Source: Pseudomonas sp. AB6 | GTDB lineage: Bacteria; Pseudomonadota; Gammaproteobacteria; Pseudomonadales; Pseudomonadaceae | Direction of reading: 5' to 3' | Length of the DNA: 64,000 nt | Assembly: GCF_034314105.1 (NCBI RefSeq) | Contig: NZ_JAVIWJ010000002.1 | Coordinates: forward strand, 1 to 64,000 | In this document: positions 52,523 through 60,822 of the stretch, in pieces | How positions within the stretch are numbered: position 1 is the stretch's first letter | Layout of the letters: every line of letters starts with the position of its first letter | Translations under genes and position numbers: made by a program | Notes under the pieces: generated by a model | Told to the model about the DNA's origin: nothing | Databases searched by the model: none | What the model saw: only the letters and a program-made list of their open reading frames with translations

Positions 52523-54502
52523 TTAGGCGAAGCTAGCTATCCCCTTTTCGCCGGATTTCTTGGTCCCCTTTTTGGCTATCGGTTTGGCCTCAGCAGTACG
52601 GATAACATTGGGAATCCAACCAGTTCCGGCGAGACGGGCCTCAGCTTCTTGTGCAAGAGCCCCTTTCTTCATTCCCATGAGCGCGTTCAGATCTTTATCA
52701 CCTGCAATTTTTCCGGTTTCTGACAACGCTTGAATAATCAAATCCTTGGACACCCGGCCCAAATAGTTGCTTGTCGTCGGGCTAAAATGGTCGGCCATGT
52801 TGAAACCCAGCGCTTGCAGATACTTTTCTGAAAGCTTGCTTGGCTCGAATGCCAAGCTCACTGAGCGGGCCACCGCAAATGCTAGAAGCCTGTCTAGTTC
52901 GGCGCTGTTCATGACAGCCAACGCGTCCCATAACTCCCCGTGATCAACCGGCAATGCCTCGATCAGTTTCATACCGAGCGCTACAAATTCCGCTTCCCTC
53001 ACCTGCCCCGCATCGTCAGTGATCGTGCAACCTGTGCGTGTGCCGTAACCAGTCCCGACACTCATGTCTGTAGGGGTTGCGCTCCAGTCAGATCGGCTAT
53101 CTGTGACGAATTTGCAAGCAATCAGGATTTTGGCGGCATTAGCATTTGTGGTTGTGACGTACTGAGCTGCCAAGTTGCGATGTGCGAGCAGAGAACGGCG
53201 TAACGCGTCACTGATGGTATCTGCCTTGCGACCTACCGACTCTGTTTCTCGGCCTCCGGTCACTCGCTGCCCATCGCCTACGGCTTCCATAACATTGGCG
53301 CGATCAGCTGCGCGAACCATGCCACGCTCGATGCGAAGGCTGCCGCGCTGGAAACTTACGACCACACCTGCATGCTCCATGACAGCAGAGGTAAAACCCG
53401 CTTTGGACTTATGGATTTTTTCAATCAGGTCTGACAGCTCATCGACACGATCGTCATGCGAGTGATAACGGCCCAGATCTTCCTCGGTCAACTCCATTCC
53501 ATCCATGCTTTCAATAATGACCTGTACCTCTGCCAGTTCCCTTTCCAGCGTTGAAAGCTCTTGAGCCAACCCATCCGACAAATCTGTAAACGTGGTGGGT
53601 GCACGGCCTAGACGTTCAAATTGAGTCCAGTCAAATGCTGGCCAGACTTCAACCCAACCCCAACCCTCTGAACGGATCTCCTCGGCCTGCTCATGGAGCT
53701 TTCCATGAACCAATGAGTCCAGGAGCGCGCTGTCAGCTAAAATCAGGCCGTCCCCATCAACCGCAAAAAGATCACGCCGTACGATACCACCGGCCTTTTC
53801 ATAGGCATCGACCCCACCAATAAACGGCACACGGTCGTCGTTGGAGGCGTCAACTTCTGTTGAGATGACTGCACGGCGTAGCGCGGCCGGATCTTTGTTC
53901 CAGTGCTGATCGCGAACTCGGTTCCATACTTCCGCTTGGAGGTCGTGGTTATCCGTGGAGCAGAGCGCAATCAACTGGTCTGTGGTCAACGCACCGGCAC
54001 GGAAGTCGGCAATCAAAGCAGGAGCTGCTGCACGAAGCTTTAACCGGCGCTCGACCACCAACGGCGTAACACCAAAGCTATCCGCGATGCGGTCAATGGT
54101 CCAACCTTGCTCGGTCAATTCCTTGAATGCGTCAAACTCGTCAGCGGGGTGCATTGCCTCACGCTGGACGTTCTCGGTCAAGCTGGCCGAAGTCACAGCT
54201 TTGGCGTCGATCACTAAGCACGGAACTGGATAGTCGTCCTGAAAATCGCCGTTGGTGACTAGTAACCCGATAGCGTCAAAACGACGACCACCAGCTGCGA
54301 CATCAAAGAACTCACCATCGGCATGTACAACCAGATTTTGCAAAAGGCCTTGGCCTGTCTGCAGATGGGTACTGCGGATAGAGGCAGCGAGAGTCGCAAT
54401 CCCGGCCAGATAGTTGGCATTAGAACGGCCACTGCGGCGCACGTTGCCGGCACTACGGCGCAGTTGGCTGAATGGGATCACTAGGTTATAAGCATTGGAC
54501 AT
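52523..54502 (-). CDS. Large ParB/Spo0J-like leading-region protein
   Basis: A 659-residue protein with a ParB N-terminal nuclease-like domain (residues 5-110; VAAGGRRFDAI, ENVQREAMHPADEFDAF) and an HTH near 130-150 (WTIDRIADSFGVTPLVVERR). A long C-terminal part has a central acidic coiled coil (about 310-365) and a basic end. Proteins of this size and type (YubM-like) are found in leading regions of F and IncI plasmids and are distinct from the ParA partner in this plasmid. It is transcribed toward oriT from leader copy C. Confidence 0.83.
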   Translation of the reverse strand: MSNAYNLVIPFSQLRRSAGNVRRSGRSNANYLAGIATLAASIRSTHLQTGQGLLQNLVVHADGEFFDVAAGGRRFDAIGLLVTNGDFQDDYPVPCLVIDAKAVTSASLTENVQREAMHPADEFDAFKELTEQGWTIDRIADSFGVTPLVVERRLKLRAAAPALIADFRAGALTTDQLIALCSTDNHDLQAEVWNRVRDQHWNKDPAALRRAVISTEVDASNDDRVPFIGGVDAYEKAGGIVRRDLFAVDGDGLILADSALLDSLVHGKLHEQAEEIRSEGWGWVEVWPAFDWTQFERLGRAPTTFTDLSDGLAQELSTLERELAEVQVIIESMDGMELTEEDLGRYHSHDDRVDELSDLIEKIHKSKAGFTSAVMEHAGVVVSFQRGSLRIERGMVRAADRANVMEAVGDGQRVTGGRETESVGRKADTISDALRRSLLAHRNLAAQYVTTTNANAAKILIACKFVTDSRSDWSATPTDMSVGTGYGTRTGCTITDDAGQVREAEFVALGMKLIEALPVDHGELWDALAVMNSAELDRLLAFAVARSVSLAFEPSKLSEKYLQALGFNMADHFSPTTSNYLGRVSKDLIIQALSETGKIAGDKDLNALMGMKKGALAQEAEARLAGTGWIPNVIRTAEAKPIAKKGTKKSGEKGIASFA

Positions 54503-54509
54503 GTAAATA

Positions 54510-54628
54510 CTCCTGCAAGTTTAAGAAGGTGGGAGCGGTTGCCGCCGCTGTAACCCCGCATCGACAGTTGCTGCGTCGATAGAGCCATTCTACATAAGAT
54601 TCACGAATATGTAAATACATGTAAACAC
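54510..54628 (-). promoter_or_regulatory. Leading-region promoter-leader element, copy C
   Basis: Minus strand: box GTGTTTACATGTA (54628-54616), -35 TTTACA (54615-54610), 17-base spacer, -10 TAGAAT (54592-54587), then a leader containing GCGGCGGCAACCGCTCCC, the more diverged form of the hairpin. Confidence 0.72.
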
Positions 54629-54656
54629 AAAAAAGCTATTTATATCGCTTGTTTTG

Positions 54657-54680
54657 TGACCCTAAAGGGGTCATTATACT
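54657..54680 (+). promoter_or_regulatory. Operator-like repeat and weak promoter, rightward
   Basis: TGACCC-TAAAG-GGGTCA (54657-54673) lies between possible -35 TTGTGA and -10 TATACT (54675-54680) elements with a short 15-base spacer, ahead of the small rightward genes. A regulator probably binds here. Confidence 0.4.
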
Positions 54681-54734
54681 ACTCAAGGGGGACGCATCCA
54701 GCGCCGCCCGATACCCGAAAGGATGTGAAATGAA

Positions 54735-54929
54735 ATGCTGCATGATGATCGCGAGTATCTGGAACTGGAAAAGCTTCAACTTGAAACCCGCAAGTTGACT
54801 GCTGAAACTCGTAAACTGCTAGCCGAAGAGAAGAAATTGAAACGCGAGTCTGTTTGGTATCCGTTTCTTGTAGGGGCGGCATTGATAACCGCAGGTAGCG
54901 CAATTATGAATCTGCTGTCTAAATCTTGA
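54735..54929 (+). CDS. Small coiled-coil membrane protein
   Basis: A 64-residue protein. Residues 5-40 are a heptad-like charged coil (LELEKLQLETRKLTAETRKL), followed by one membrane helix (about 42-60). There is a GGATGTGAAATGAA ribosome region. Similar short proteins occur on many plasmids and phages, with no known role. A GACCCCGA/TCGGGGTC hairpin follows (54936-54955). Confidence 0.6.
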   Translation: MLHDDREYLELEKLQLETRKLTAETRKLLAEEKKLKRESVWYPFLVGAALITAGSAIMNLLSKS

Positions 54930-54935
54930 GTCACA

Positions 54936-54955
54936 GACCCCGAACACTCGGGGTC
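54936..54955 (+). terminator. Hairpin after the coiled-coil gene
   Basis: A perfect 8-bp stem (GACCCCGA/TCGGGGTC) with a 4-base loop. No T run follows, so termination is uncertain. Confidence 0.4.
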
Positions 54956-55044
54956 ACCCCTTGAGTTTTGTTGGCCAGCAGTACACATTGTTTAATGATC
55001 GGGCTTGCAACAGGCCAGCCCGTCACCCCTTAAGAGGATGCGAC

Positions 55045-55206
55045 ATGGATACTAAAATCGACCGCGCATTAATGAGTCGTGAACGTGCTGACATTGATGC
55101 ACGTCTGAGCGCAAAGGAATCTTTCGCTGCACGCATCGGCCTAATGCCATTTGCAGCCGGTGCGCTTGCTGCTCTGGCCGTCTTTATGCTGATCAGCCAC
55201 ATGTGA
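55045..55206 (+). CDS. Small single-helix membrane protein
   Basis: A 53-residue protein from ATG 55045 with AGAGGA six bases upstream; the open frame begins earlier without a ribosome site. Charged N-terminus (MDTKIDRALMSRERADIDAR) and a C-terminal membrane helix (LMPFAAGALAALAVFMLISH). Function unknown. An AGCCCCC/GGGGGCT hairpin follows at 55219-55241. Confidence 0.6.
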   Translation: MDTKIDRALMSRERADIDARLSAKESFAARIGLMPFAAGALAALAVFMLISHM

Positions 55207-55254
55207 CCTTTCTTTATCCAGCCCCCACAACCACAGGGGGCTTCTGGATTGCCT

Positions 55255-55551
55255 ATGAAACGTATCGAACACTACGCGCCGCCATCCGCTGAGGATCTGG
55301 CACGTCTTAAAACCGCGCTGGGCTTCACAAGCATTCAAATGGCCGATCTGGCCGGACTGGCAAAAGGCTCGCAATGGCGCAAGTACACAGGCCGCACAGA
55401 AGACCGCACAATGGGCCTCCACATGCACTTCTACATGGCCGCGCTATTGACCCTTTCTGACGCCGATTTGGCCCGTATAGCCACGACAATGCGCGAACAG
55501 GGAGCAGCTGTAGAGTTGGGGCCGCTGCCTGCCGGTCCACCTGACGCCTAA
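55255..55551 (+). CDS. Small XRE-like DNA-binding protein
   Basis: A 98-residue protein from ATG 55255. It has an HTH-like segment near residues 18-45 (LKTALGFTSIQMADLAGLAK) with the sequence RKYTGRTEDRTMGLHMHFYM after it. I recall close relatives on Pseudomonas plasmids and phages. Its target is unknown; it could control the small genes upstream. Confidence 0.6.
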   Translation: MKRIEHYAPPSAEDLARLKTALGFTSIQMADLAGLAKGSQWRKYTGRTEDRTMGLHMHFYMAALLTLSDADLARIATTMREQGAAVELGPLPAGPPDA

Positions 55552-55762
55552 CGAACGAAATGTTTCACCGCTGTGCTCGACCCGACGCTACCTGACGCCC
55601 AGCCCGAATACGCCGGCAAACACAAGCTAGAAGCGATAACACACACTCCGATCATTGTAATTTCGCCTATCTGAGTTGTATCATCGGGCCGCTATTTCCT
55701 GATCTCCTGCAAGGATGATGGAAGCAACAGGTCGAAAGCCTTGCCGGGTGATCGATCAAAAG

Positions 55763-55797
55763 AGAAACCCCTTACATCACGTTGGGGGTTTTTTTTG
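55763..55797 (+). terminator. Terminator downstream of the small rightward genes
   Basis: AAACCCC and GGGGGTTT around a 12-base loop, followed by T8 on the plus strand. The 210 bases before it (55552-55762) hold no convincing gene. Confidence 0.75.
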
Positions 55798-55846
55798 CCA
55801 AAATTCTTTCCGCTATTACAGAATGATCACAATCGTTTGATTCTCA

Positions 55847-56491
55847 TCACGCACGCTGAGTAACTGCCAGACGATCCGCAGGGTACTTCTGCATAAAATC
55901 GGCGCTCGCACTGGCTGGAGCATTCAACCAATCGTTGTAAAGTCCCTTAGGTAAGATCACAACCATGCGTTTTTCATCGCTGGGCTTGTGGTAATTGCGC
56001 ATGAATGCGTGATTGTCCGCGCTGACGGTGAGCATTGAGTAACTGTGAACGATTTCGCCTGCAGCGCTGTGCCAACGCTCCCAAATACCAGCGATCCCCA
56101 TAAGTTCTGAGTCTGACCGGGTGATTCGAGTTGCAATGGCCGTACCCGTCCGCCAATCCGGTTCATAGATGGCCGCCGCTGGGATAATGCAGTGCTGAGC
56201 TCGTCGCCATGCATTCTTATATGAGGGTTTCTCCGCGACTGTTTCCGACCTGGCGTTATATGTACGTCGCGCAATTTTCGCATCTTTGCTCCAGCCCGGA
56301 ATGAGCCCGAACGAGCCAAGTAGCATTTCCAGAATCGGACTGGCCTCATCCTGTGGATCTGTGTGTTCCGACCTCCGGATGAAAGGGCCAAAATAACCCG
56401 GCCAAAGGTCGAGCTTGCCTTGCTCATTAAATTCGATGCCGAACGTCAGGGCGAGCTGGCTTTGGGTCGGTGCTTCGTAGTGGCTGCACAT
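55847..56491 (-). CDS. SRAP-domain protein (YedK/HMCES family)
   Basis: A 214-residue protein from ATG 56491. The catalytic Cys2 (MCSHYEAPTQ) becomes N-terminal after Met removal and forms a covalent link with abasic sites in single-stranded DNA. The other conserved blocks are WGLIPGW-like FGLIPGWSKDAK, NARSETVAEKPSY and CIIPAAAIYEPDW. Divergent from rulAB, with only 140 bases between starts. On a plasmid that enters as single-stranded DNA such protection is plausible. Confidence 0.87.
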   Translation of the reverse strand: MCSHYEAPTQSQLALTFGIEFNEQGKLDLWPGYFGPFIRRSEHTDPQDEASPILEMLLGSFGLIPGWSKDAKIARRTYNARSETVAEKPSYKNAWRRAQHCIIPAAAIYEPDWRTGTAIATRITRSDSELMGIAGIWERWHSAAGEIVHSYSMLTVSADNHAFMRNYHKPSDEKRMVVILPKGLYNDWLNAPASASADFMQKYPADRLAVTQRA

Positions 56492-56595
56492 CCCTTGATT
56501 CTCCGTCGTAATGCGACTTTTGCCTTTGGCATCTCGGCTATCCGCCGGTCTGTTGAGTGCACATAAAATTGACCACAGGCACAGAGCAAAGTTAA

Positions 56596-56611
56596 CTGTA
56601 TGTTTGTACAG
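56596..56611. promoter_or_regulatory. LexA (SOS) box of rulAB
   Basis: CTGTATGTTTGTACAG, with flanks TAA and TAA, is close to the CTG-N10-CAG consensus. It ends 19 bases before the rulA start. TTGACC at 56570 could be the -35. The divergent SRAP gene might share it. Confidence 0.85.
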
Positions 56612-56630
56612 TAACAGGAAGTCGTGCGTT

Positions 56631-57056
56631 ATGAGCTTTTCCCTGCAAGGTCCGCTTGTCGAAGGCGGTGCGCTGGTGCCCTTTTGTTTATTCAAGATAC
56701 CGGCCGGATTCCCGTCGCCGGCGGCCGATCATATCGAGCAACAAATCTCTCTGGATGAGGTGCTGAACATTCGTGCGCCTCATGTCTACCTGGCCTCGAT
56801 CAGCGGGGACAGCATGCAGGGCGCAGGGATTTTTGACGGGGATTTGGCGGTGGTGGATCGCTCGATTGAGCCGGCACACGGCCATGTTGTGGTGGCCTTG
56901 CTCAATAATGAACCATTGTGCAAGCGCCTGTGCGTGAGCGGCCGTGAAGTCATCCTGCTCTCGGAAAATCCAAAATACCCACCTCGCTACATCCTTGAAG
57001 GTGATGAATTGACCATTTGGGGCATTGTCACCAGCACCGTGCGCAATCATGTCTAA
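56631..57056 (+). CDS. rulA: RulA, UmuD-like subunit of an error-prone polymerase
   Basis: A 141-residue UmuD homologue from ATG 56631. It has the self-cleavage site PA/GFPSP between Ala25 and Gly26, catalytic Ser61 (SGDSM) and Lys98 (CKRL), matching UmuD Ser60/Lys97. RecA filaments trigger cleavage, and the product joins RulB. The open frame extends 40 codons upstream but through the LexA box. The last codons overlap rulB by eight bases. Confidence 0.92.
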   Translation: MSFSLQGPLVEGGALVPFCLFKIPAGFPSPAADHIEQQISLDEVLNIRAPHVYLASISGDSMQGAGIFDGDLAVVDRSIEPAHGHVVVALLNNEPLCKRLCVSGREVILLSENPKYPPRYILEGDELTIWGIVTSTVRNHV

Positions 57057-58323
57057 ACGTCCGGTGTTTGGGCTGGTCGACTGCAATGCTTTCTACGCCA
57101 GCTGTGAGCGCGTATTTCGACCGGACCTAGCCAAAGTACCGGTGGTGGTGCTGTCCAACAACGACGGCTGCGTAATTGCGCGCAGCTACGATGCCAAGCC
57201 ATTCGTGAAAATGGGTGAGCCCTACTTCCAAATCAAAGACAAACTGCAGCAGCTGGGCATCGTGGCATTCTCATCGAACTATGCGCTGTATGGCGACATG
57301 AGCCAGCGCGTCATGAGCGTGATTGAATCTCTAGTACCGGCCGTCGAGGTTTTTAGCATTGATGAAGCGTTTGCAGATCTGAGCGGCGTACCAGGACCGG
57401 AAGCCCTGGGCCGACAAATTCGCTATCAGGTACTGCGCAGCACAGGGATTCCGGTCGGTGTCGGAATCGCGCGGACTAAGACCCTTGCCAAGCTGGCCAA
57501 CCATACCGCCAAGCGATTGCAGGCGCAAACCGGCGGCGTCGTAGACATCTGCGAGCCCTTCAAACGTGATTGGGTGCTGCGCAATACGGACGTAGCGGAG
57601 GTTTGGGGGGTGGGCCGACGAATGAAAGCGCACCTGGATGAAATGGGCATAAAGACGGCCATGGATTTGGCCAAAGCCGATCCTTGGACGCTTCGCAAGA
57701 AATTCAGCGTTGTCATCGAGAAAACCTCACGAGAATTGGCAGGCACCTCCTGCCTGGAGCTGGATGAGCCAGATCCGCCAAAACAGGAAATCTGTTGCAG
57801 TCGTACGTTTGGCAGACGCCTCCAGGAACTGCCAGCGATCAAAGAGGCGGTGGCCACCTACATGATGCGGGCGTCTGAAAAGCTCCGCGCCCAGCATTCG
57901 TTATGCAAGAAGATTCGAGTCGGCATCCGCACCGGGATGTTCAACGCCGAGGAAGCGCAGTACGCCAATGGCGTAGTGGTAGACCTGCCCTACCCTACTG
58001 ACGACGTTCGTGTGCTGACCCAGGCGGCGACAGTTGCGGTTGAGCGCGTATTTCGCCCAGGTTTCAAGTACAGCAAGGCCGAAGTCATGTTGCTGAGCCT
58101 GTGCCAGCCAGGTGAATTCACTGAGGACCTGTTTGCTCCGTCCCAACCAGGTGAAGCTACCAAAGTGATGTCTGTGCTCGATGCGATCAACGGCAAGTGG
58201 GGCCGAGGCACGCTGCGCGTGGCCAGCGTGCCTGCCACCCCGGAATGGGGGATGCGTCGTAACCTGTTGAGCCAGAGCTACACAACCCGGCTGGATCAGC
58301 TGTGGCGTATCAACTGTCATTAG
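57049..58323 (+). CDS. rulB: RulB, UmuC-like Y-family DNA polymerase
   Basis: A 424-residue Y-family polymerase from ATG 57049. The acidic catalytic motifs are FGLVDCNAFYASCERVF and FSIDEAFADLSG, with VGVGIARTKTLAKLANH and a full-length little-finger domain. It does lesion bypass after DNA damage; rulAB gives UV tolerance in P. syringae. rulB is a known insertion target for integrases in this group, but this copy is intact. A terminator follows at 58403. Confidence 0.93.
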   Translation: MSKRPVFGLVDCNAFYASCERVFRPDLAKVPVVVLSNNDGCVIARSYDAKPFVKMGEPYFQIKDKLQQLGIVAFSSNYALYGDMSQRVMSVIESLVPAVEVFSIDEAFADLSGVPGPEALGRQIRYQVLRSTGIPVGVGIARTKTLAKLANHTAKRLQAQTGGVVDICEPFKRDWVLRNTDVAEVWGVGRRMKAHLDEMGIKTAMDLAKADPWTLRKKFSVVIEKTSRELAGTSCLELDEPDPPKQEICCSRTFGRRLQELPAIKEAVATYMMRASEKLRAQHSLCKKIRVGIRTGMFNAEEAQYANGVVVDLPYPTDDVRVLTQAATVAVERVFRPGFKYSKAEVMLLSLCQPGEFTEDLFAPSQPGEATKVMSVLDAINGKWGRGTLRVASVPATPEWGMRRNLLSQSYTTRLDQLWRINCH

Positions 58324-58402
58324 GATCACCGAGACCCCGGGACCTGAATGTACTTTTGTAGTCATACCAAAACCCGTTTGCGGCGGGGCTGCATTTACAA
58401 GT

Positions 58403-58428
58403 AAAAGGCCCGTTTGGCGGACCTTTTA
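58403..58428 (+). terminator. Terminator after rulAB
   Basis: AAAAGGCCCG-TTTG-CGGACCTTTT, 9 of 10 pairs matching, T-rich at its 3' end. The next 120 bases before the partition operon contain nothing recognisable. Confidence 0.7.
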
Positions 58429-58549
58429 TGAAGTTGAGCTTTTAGCGGCCCTCTACAATCGCGTCAGGAACGTTTTCTATGAGTCATTGATGCAATCTTA
58501 TGCCTAGGCTTTTTGCGTGGATTACACGATCGTATAGAGCCTTTGGGGC

Positions 58550-58888
58550 TCACAACCCCTTACGCTCTAGCCGATCTGCTGCTTCAAGTGCATCCAGTGC
58601 AAGATCCATTAAATCGCCAAGTGTCTTAATTCCCCTACGCTCAGCCATTGAATAAAACCGCTCCTTACATTCTTCGGTCACTTTTATGTTGAACTGTGTT
58701 CTCGGCTCACTCGCGTTAAATCTGGAACGCTTAGCCGGTTTTGGTGCTGGTGCCTCACGCGACGGGAAATTGTTATCTTTGGATATCTTTTCGATAACTT
58801 CTTTATCCGCTGGCCTTTGGGATTCCGTTTTGGGTTGGAAATTACCTAGGTTGAGATTCGCGAATGGATCAACCGGTTTCTCAGTCAT
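58550..58888 (-). CDS. Ribbon-helix-helix centromere-binding protein (ParA partner)
   Basis: A 112-residue protein with a long polar, flexible N-terminus (1-60) and a C-terminal ribbon-helix-helix (RTQFNIKVTEECKERFYSMA.., residues 62-105). That is the plan of partners of small ParA proteins in type Ib partition systems (ParG-like). It begins within the parA stop (TAATG), so is co-translated. It is the best candidate to bind the phased hexamer array upstream of parA. Confidence 0.78.
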   Translation of the reverse strand: MTEKPVDPFANLNLGNFQPKTESQRPADKEVIEKISKDNNFPSREAPAPKPAKRSRFNASEPRTQFNIKVTEECKERFYSMAERRGIKTLGDLMDLALDALEAADRLERKGL

Positions 58889-59580
58889 TATTCAACTTCC
58901 CCGGATGGCTGCAGTTTTGAAACAAGCTCGGCGGCAAAAGCGGACGCGTTGATTACGGCTTTATTGATGCCTGGTACTTCCGCCGGGTTCAATGTCTCCA
59001 GCGGCTGCTGGAAAGAAAACATCGCTTTGAATGCCTCTCGTTCGGTCATCACCGTTTCGAAAACCGGTATTTGCTTCTCTGAAAGGCTCCTACGCAGATT
59101 TGCCATGGTCCGGGTCTGATACGCAGGAGGCGTACGAGTTAGCAAAATTGAATATGGCAGCTTGTAACCAGGAACGTGCCTTCTCATTGCCAGCTCTTGA
59201 TCATGGATCAATGAGACCGCCCTCCCTGCCTGCTCAGCGTCTAACAATGATCCTTGCATCGGTACAACTACAAAGTCAGCTTCCTGCAGCGCTAAAACTA
59301 CGATTTTAGCCGCTGTGCCTTCCAGATCGATTATCACAAACGGGTCAGTCATGGCCGCTTCCCGGATCTTGCTGGCAATATTGTTCTCAGTAACCCCTGA
59401 GATGACCCGTAAATTAGACGGGCAGTTTCCTCCGGCTGCCCACTTAGCTATTGGATAGTTGGGGTCAGCATCAATGACTGTAACAGCGACGCCTCTAGCA
59501 GCTAGCTGTGTTGACAGAGCAAGGGCTGAAGTGGTTTTACCTACACCACCTTTTGGACTGATGAATGGAATGGTAGGCAT
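58888..59580 (-). CDS. parA: ParA-family partition ATPase, short type
   Basis: A 230-residue ATPase with deviant Walker A SPKGGVGKTTSA (8-19), DADPN at 38-42 and FVIIDLEGTA as Walker B. It lacks an N-terminal HTH, so operator binding must be done by its partner. Related to the type Ib/VirC1-like ParA group. It moves plasmid copies over the nucleoid. The operon is followed by no strong terminator; the array of repeats covers its promoter region. Confidence 0.88.
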   Translation of the reverse strand: MPTIPFISPKGGVGKTTSALALSTQLAARGVAVTVIDADPNYPIAKWAAGGNCPSNLRVISGVTENNIASKIREAAMTDPFVIIDLEGTAAKIVVLALQEADFVVVPMQGSLLDAEQAGRAVSLIHDQELAMRRHVPGYKLPYSILLTRTPPAYQTRTMANLRRSLSEKQIPVFETVMTEREAFKAMFSFQQPLETLNPAEVPGINKAVINASAFAAELVSKLQPSGEVE

Positions 59581-59595
59581 TTTTGGATAACTCCA

Positions 59596-59845
59596 GATAT
59601 CTTAGGATAGCGTAAGGTAGCTACAGATATTCATCTTAGGGAGATATCCCAAAATATCAAGTGCTATCTGAAGATATCTATAAGGTATCTTAGAATGCGG
59701 CCGAAACAGATATCCGTCAGTATCATATGATATCTAATGCTATCTATTGATCCGGCAAGAAGGATACCTAATGATACCAAGGGGGTATCGTTAGGTATCT
59801 TAGAGAGGTCGTCGCTTAGCGTAAGCGATATACAGGTGACGTATC
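59596..59845. repeat. Candidate centromere: hexamers in 10-11-bp phase
   Basis: Hexamers of the form GRTAYC or close variants occur at 59596, 59606, 59616, 59626; 59643, 59653, 59663, 59673, 59684; 59709, 59719, 59729, 59739; 59763, 59773, 59784, 59794, with degenerate ones at 59749, 59827 and 59840. That is 17 copies in four clusters, almost all exactly 10 or 11 bases apart, so all face the same side of the helix. The location just upstream of parA and the ribbon-helix-helix partner make this the probable partition site and operator. Confidence 0.85.
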
Positions 59846-60273
59846 GTCGTTAGGGGGGAGGGCTTAAGTGGGTTACGGATATACTATGAAACGGCCTGTC
59901 CCGAAAACTTCTGTACCGTTCGATCAACAGTATTGGAAGCCCAAGCTTAAACCCTGTTGGCTGTAACGTGCCTTGGGAGTCGACATGTCGTCACGCAGCG
60001 CCTCGATCAGCCCAACAATTCATATTCACCTTGGTCTGCTGCTCTGGCCGAGGTTACCCCTCACAACAGACCTTCATTGGTCAACTCAGAGTGACAGAAT
60101 TAGGTGAGTGGGCAAACATCCTAGATACCTCCGTACTGATTAACACAACGTTGATCAAACCGTGAACAAGTCAACAACTCCAGTCACTAAACGAAAAAAG
60201 CCGGCCTAATGCCGGCAGCTTCGTTAATAGGTGATAAAATACGTTATCACCAATTTTCAGTAAGATAGGGCTT
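59846..60273. other. Stretch without a convincing gene
   Basis: A 25-codon frame from 59886 (MKRPVPKTSVPFDQQYWKPK..) and a 65-codon frame at 59968 have no ribosome site or recognisable product. The first reads like a fragment of a longer protein. The region otherwise holds the hairpin at 60200-60216 and nothing else that I can see. Confidence 0.4.
60193..60216 (-). terminator. Terminator-like hairpin upstream of the GNAT-like gene
   Basis: GCCGGC-CTAAT-GCCGGC followed on the minus strand by TTTTTTCG. No leftward gene that would need it is evident immediately to the right, so it may protect against transcription from either side. Confidence 0.6.
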
Positions 60274-60822
60274 ATGTCGCTTTTTGAGCCGATGCGGGAT
60301 TTTTTCCATAGACGGGCGGCAAAAAAACTGAATGAGAGTGCTGCGGGTGTCCACTTGATTAAAGAGCAGGAGGAATCCACTCGCGGCTGTTTCGCTTTTC
60401 CCGGTACCGAGTTTATCGCCGGCATCGAGGTCAACGGCCAGCGCATGGGAAAGGTTGATTTCAGCATCAATCCGCTCAACGACCGGGTGTACATCTACGA
60501 CCTGACTATTGAGGGCGACTACTGGCGTAGTGGCCTGGCGACGGCGACACTCTGGCGACTGTGGTGCGATCACCAGGTGCCCTTGGTACCTCTGCATGAA
60601 ATGGGAACCGCCGTGGGCTTCTGGAGTAAGGCGCGCAAGCGGTTTGCCGCTGCCGGCGTTGAAATCAAGCGCGATATCCGTACGGCTGACCACGAAGAAG
60701 GAAAACTGCGCTGGCAGCATTTGGTACCCGAATCGGAAGTTGAGCGCTCGGTTCGCGAATACTGGGCCTGGGTCGAATCTGAAAAAGCTCCCGGGCGCCC
60801 GGCCGGGCCGGGGATTCGATGA
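60274..60822 (+). CDS. GNAT-like acetyltransferase, coupled to a recombinase
   Basis: A 182-residue protein. The region DRVYIYDLTIEGDYWRSGLATATLWRLWCD and the later GFWSKARKRFAAAG resemble the acetyl-CoA-binding core of GNAT enzymes, though the pyrophosphate loop (usually RxxGxG/A) reads YWRSGLA. Acceptor unknown. Its stop overlaps the recombinase ATG (ATGA). The upstream gap and T-rich ribosome region (AGGGCTT) give moderate support for this start. Confidence 0.65.
   Translation: MSLFEPMRDFFHRRAAKKLNESAAGVHLIKEQEESTRGCFAFPGTEFIAGIEVNGQRMGKVDFSINPLNDRVYIYDLTIEGDYWRSGLATATLWRLWCDHQVPLVPLHEMGTAVGFWSKARKRFAAAGVEIKRDIRTADHEEGKLRWQHLVPESEVERSVREYWAWVESEKAPGRPAGPGIR

Noticed and set aside
59596..59845. 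Replication iterons or CRISPR repeats
   Set aside because: Units are only six bases in 10-bp phase, with no spacers of constant length, and they sit before parA rather than repA; a partition site fits better.
59968..60165. 65-codon plus-strand ORF
   Set aside because: No ribosome site or recognisable content; region looks like spacer between the partition site and the GNAT-like gene.
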